A stretch of DNA of 45,796 nucleotides from Actinomycetes bacterium (GTDB lineage: Bacteria; Actinomycetota; CALGFH01): assembly GCA_036000965.1 (NCBI GenBank), contig DASYUT010000109.1, positions 1-45,796 on the forward strand. Direction: 5' to 3'. A program made the position numbers and the translations under genes. Shown piece after piece: positions 45,387 to 45,796 of this stretch. The first letter of the stretch is position 1. Every line of letters starts with the position of its first letter. The notes beneath the pieces are model-generated. The model was not told the origin of the DNA. It worked only from the letters and a program-made list of their open reading frames with translations, and ran no database searches.

Positions 45387-45499
45387 GCACCTCCCTCGAT
45401 GAGGGCAAAGTCCTCGGCGTGCCCGGCAACCTGGTCGATGACGCTGCGGAGCCGATCGGTGGCTGTCCAGGTCCGTGAGCCGCGTACCAGGAGCCGCAT
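45387..45499 (-). pseudogene. 5' fragment of a SLOG/DUF2493-family gene
   Basis: ATG 45499 has GAGGAG 5 bases upstream and encodes MRLLVRGSRTWTATDRLRSV, then IDQVAGHAEDFALIEGGA. This is the start of the SLOG-fold DUF2493 family (MRLLVTGSRDW-type), including the nucleotide-binding GSR and GGA turns. After about 38 residues the similarity stops. The continuing frame is antisense to the Myb-like gene and reads YFSLRGPYGDW before a stop at 45314. The gene was probably cut when the neighbouring segment arrived. DUF2493 genes are frequent in actinophages and mobile elements. Confidence 0.6.
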
Positions 45500-45613
45500 C
45501 TCTGCTCCTCTCCCCTGCTCGCGCATGCCTCCGCTGGCGGGCTGGCTGCTGCTCGCCCACCTGGGGGCGACGTGTCACGTCCATCAGGCGCCGGCAGGGG
45601 TCAATAGTCGGAG

Positions 45614-45671
45614 CGAAAAAAAGTCTCTGATCCCCTCGAAGGATTAGCTATAGGCGCACGACTTTTTTTCG
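45614..45671. repeat. 12-bp inverted repeat with A7/T7 tracts
   Basis: CGAAAAAAAGTC (45614-45625) and GACTTTTTTTCG (45660-45671) are exact complements around a 34-nt loop, which itself can form a small ATCC/GGAT stem. It could be a bidirectional terminator, a mobile-element end or a structured RNA. Confidence 0.6.
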
Positions 45672-45681
45672 GGGGAGGCTG

Positions 45682-45710
45682 TTGACGCCTGCCGGTTGGC
45701 GCCTGATATT
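45682..45710 (+). promoter_or_regulatory. sigma-A-type promoter pointing off the right edge
   Basis: TTGACG (45682-45687) and GATATT (45705-45710) are exactly 17 bp apart, predicting a start near 45717. Its gene would lie beyond the window. Confidence 0.5.
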
Positions 45711-45796
45711 GCCCAGCTCGTCAGCGGAGATCGGCCGGTCCGCGTCTTGGTGCAGGTTTCCAAGGCGCGGCGCGCGGAGCGCGAGGCCGATGCAGG

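Larger units (their letters stand above)
45500..45796. other. right-edge segment, lower GC, no confident gene
   Basis: It holds the 12-bp A-tract/T-tract inverted repeat (45614-45671) and a promoter (45682-45710). To the right of about 45680 at least two frames stay open to the edge on each strand. On the minus strand one of them would end LPRKKVVRL at TAG 45648-45650, which reads plausibly as the C-terminus of a gene beyond the window. The length is too short to decide. Confidence 0.35.

Overview
The window is about 46 kb of very GC-rich DNA from the chromosome of an actinomycete-type bacterium (Actinomycetota). The evidence is gene content: a mycothiol S-conjugate amidase (mca), FtsB/DivIC and DUF501 next to enolase and Ppx, an F420/PPOX-class oxidoreductase, a GH15 and TreS pair for trehalose, a SigB/SigF-type sigma factor, an ANTAR protein, many GTG/TTG starts and apparently leaderless genes. 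The order cbs, metB-like, greA and mca is loosely shared with mycobacteria, but the surroundings differ, so a deep or poorly sampled lineage is likely. The genus cannot be named from sequence reading alone.

Layout. 1-1431: 5' part of an N6-adenine DNA methylase (restriction/defence type) running off the left edge. 1572-17230: housekeeping genes on the + strand (L25, Pth, PhzF with an ArsR regulator, threonine dehydratase-like enzyme, Mfd, parvulin lipoprotein, MazG, then eno-ftsB-S1-DUF501-ppx and a MerR/B12-binding regulator), with one lipoprotein on the - strand. 17343-24487: GreA, an orphan soluble histidine kinase, a DUF5317 membrane protein, Mca, the transsulfuration pair CBS and cystathionine gamma-synthase, a GNAT enzyme and ArfB. 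24480-31240: GH15, an MFS exporter, the sigma factor, a PPOX protein and a TMEM175-like channel. 31288-32807: tRNA-Leu(UAA) with a decayed excisionase-like gene against its 3' end, then a cupredoxin-DtxR operon. 32972-36690: a conserved hypothetical, TenA, a truncated PhzF fragment and TreS.

37124-42270 is a membrane-lipid cluster: an overlapping leftward operon PAP2-lipid kinase-YihY, divergent from a rightward pair made of a half-length single-HKD phospholipase D protein and a second PAP2. Both arms could act on phosphatidate, diacylglycerol or cardiolipin. 42296-44474 holds an ANTAR regulator, an MTHFR-like protein and a small SH3-like protein. 44475-45796 is a lower-GC, gene-poor accessory end with an orphan LexA-type box, a Myb/SANT-like small DNA-binding protein, a truncated SLOG/DUF2493 gene and an A-tract/T-tract inverted repeat.

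The most unusual thing seen is not one gene. At least a dozen gene leaders or gene ends carry short private tandem duplications (10-53 bp units, 2-4 copies). In three cases the duplicated unit includes the Shine-Dalgarno site; inside coding ends the periods are multiples of three. No complete, clearly new multi-gene defence or metabolic system was found. The best accessory leads are the left-edge methylase, the tRNA-Leu integration scar and the right-edge accessory segment.
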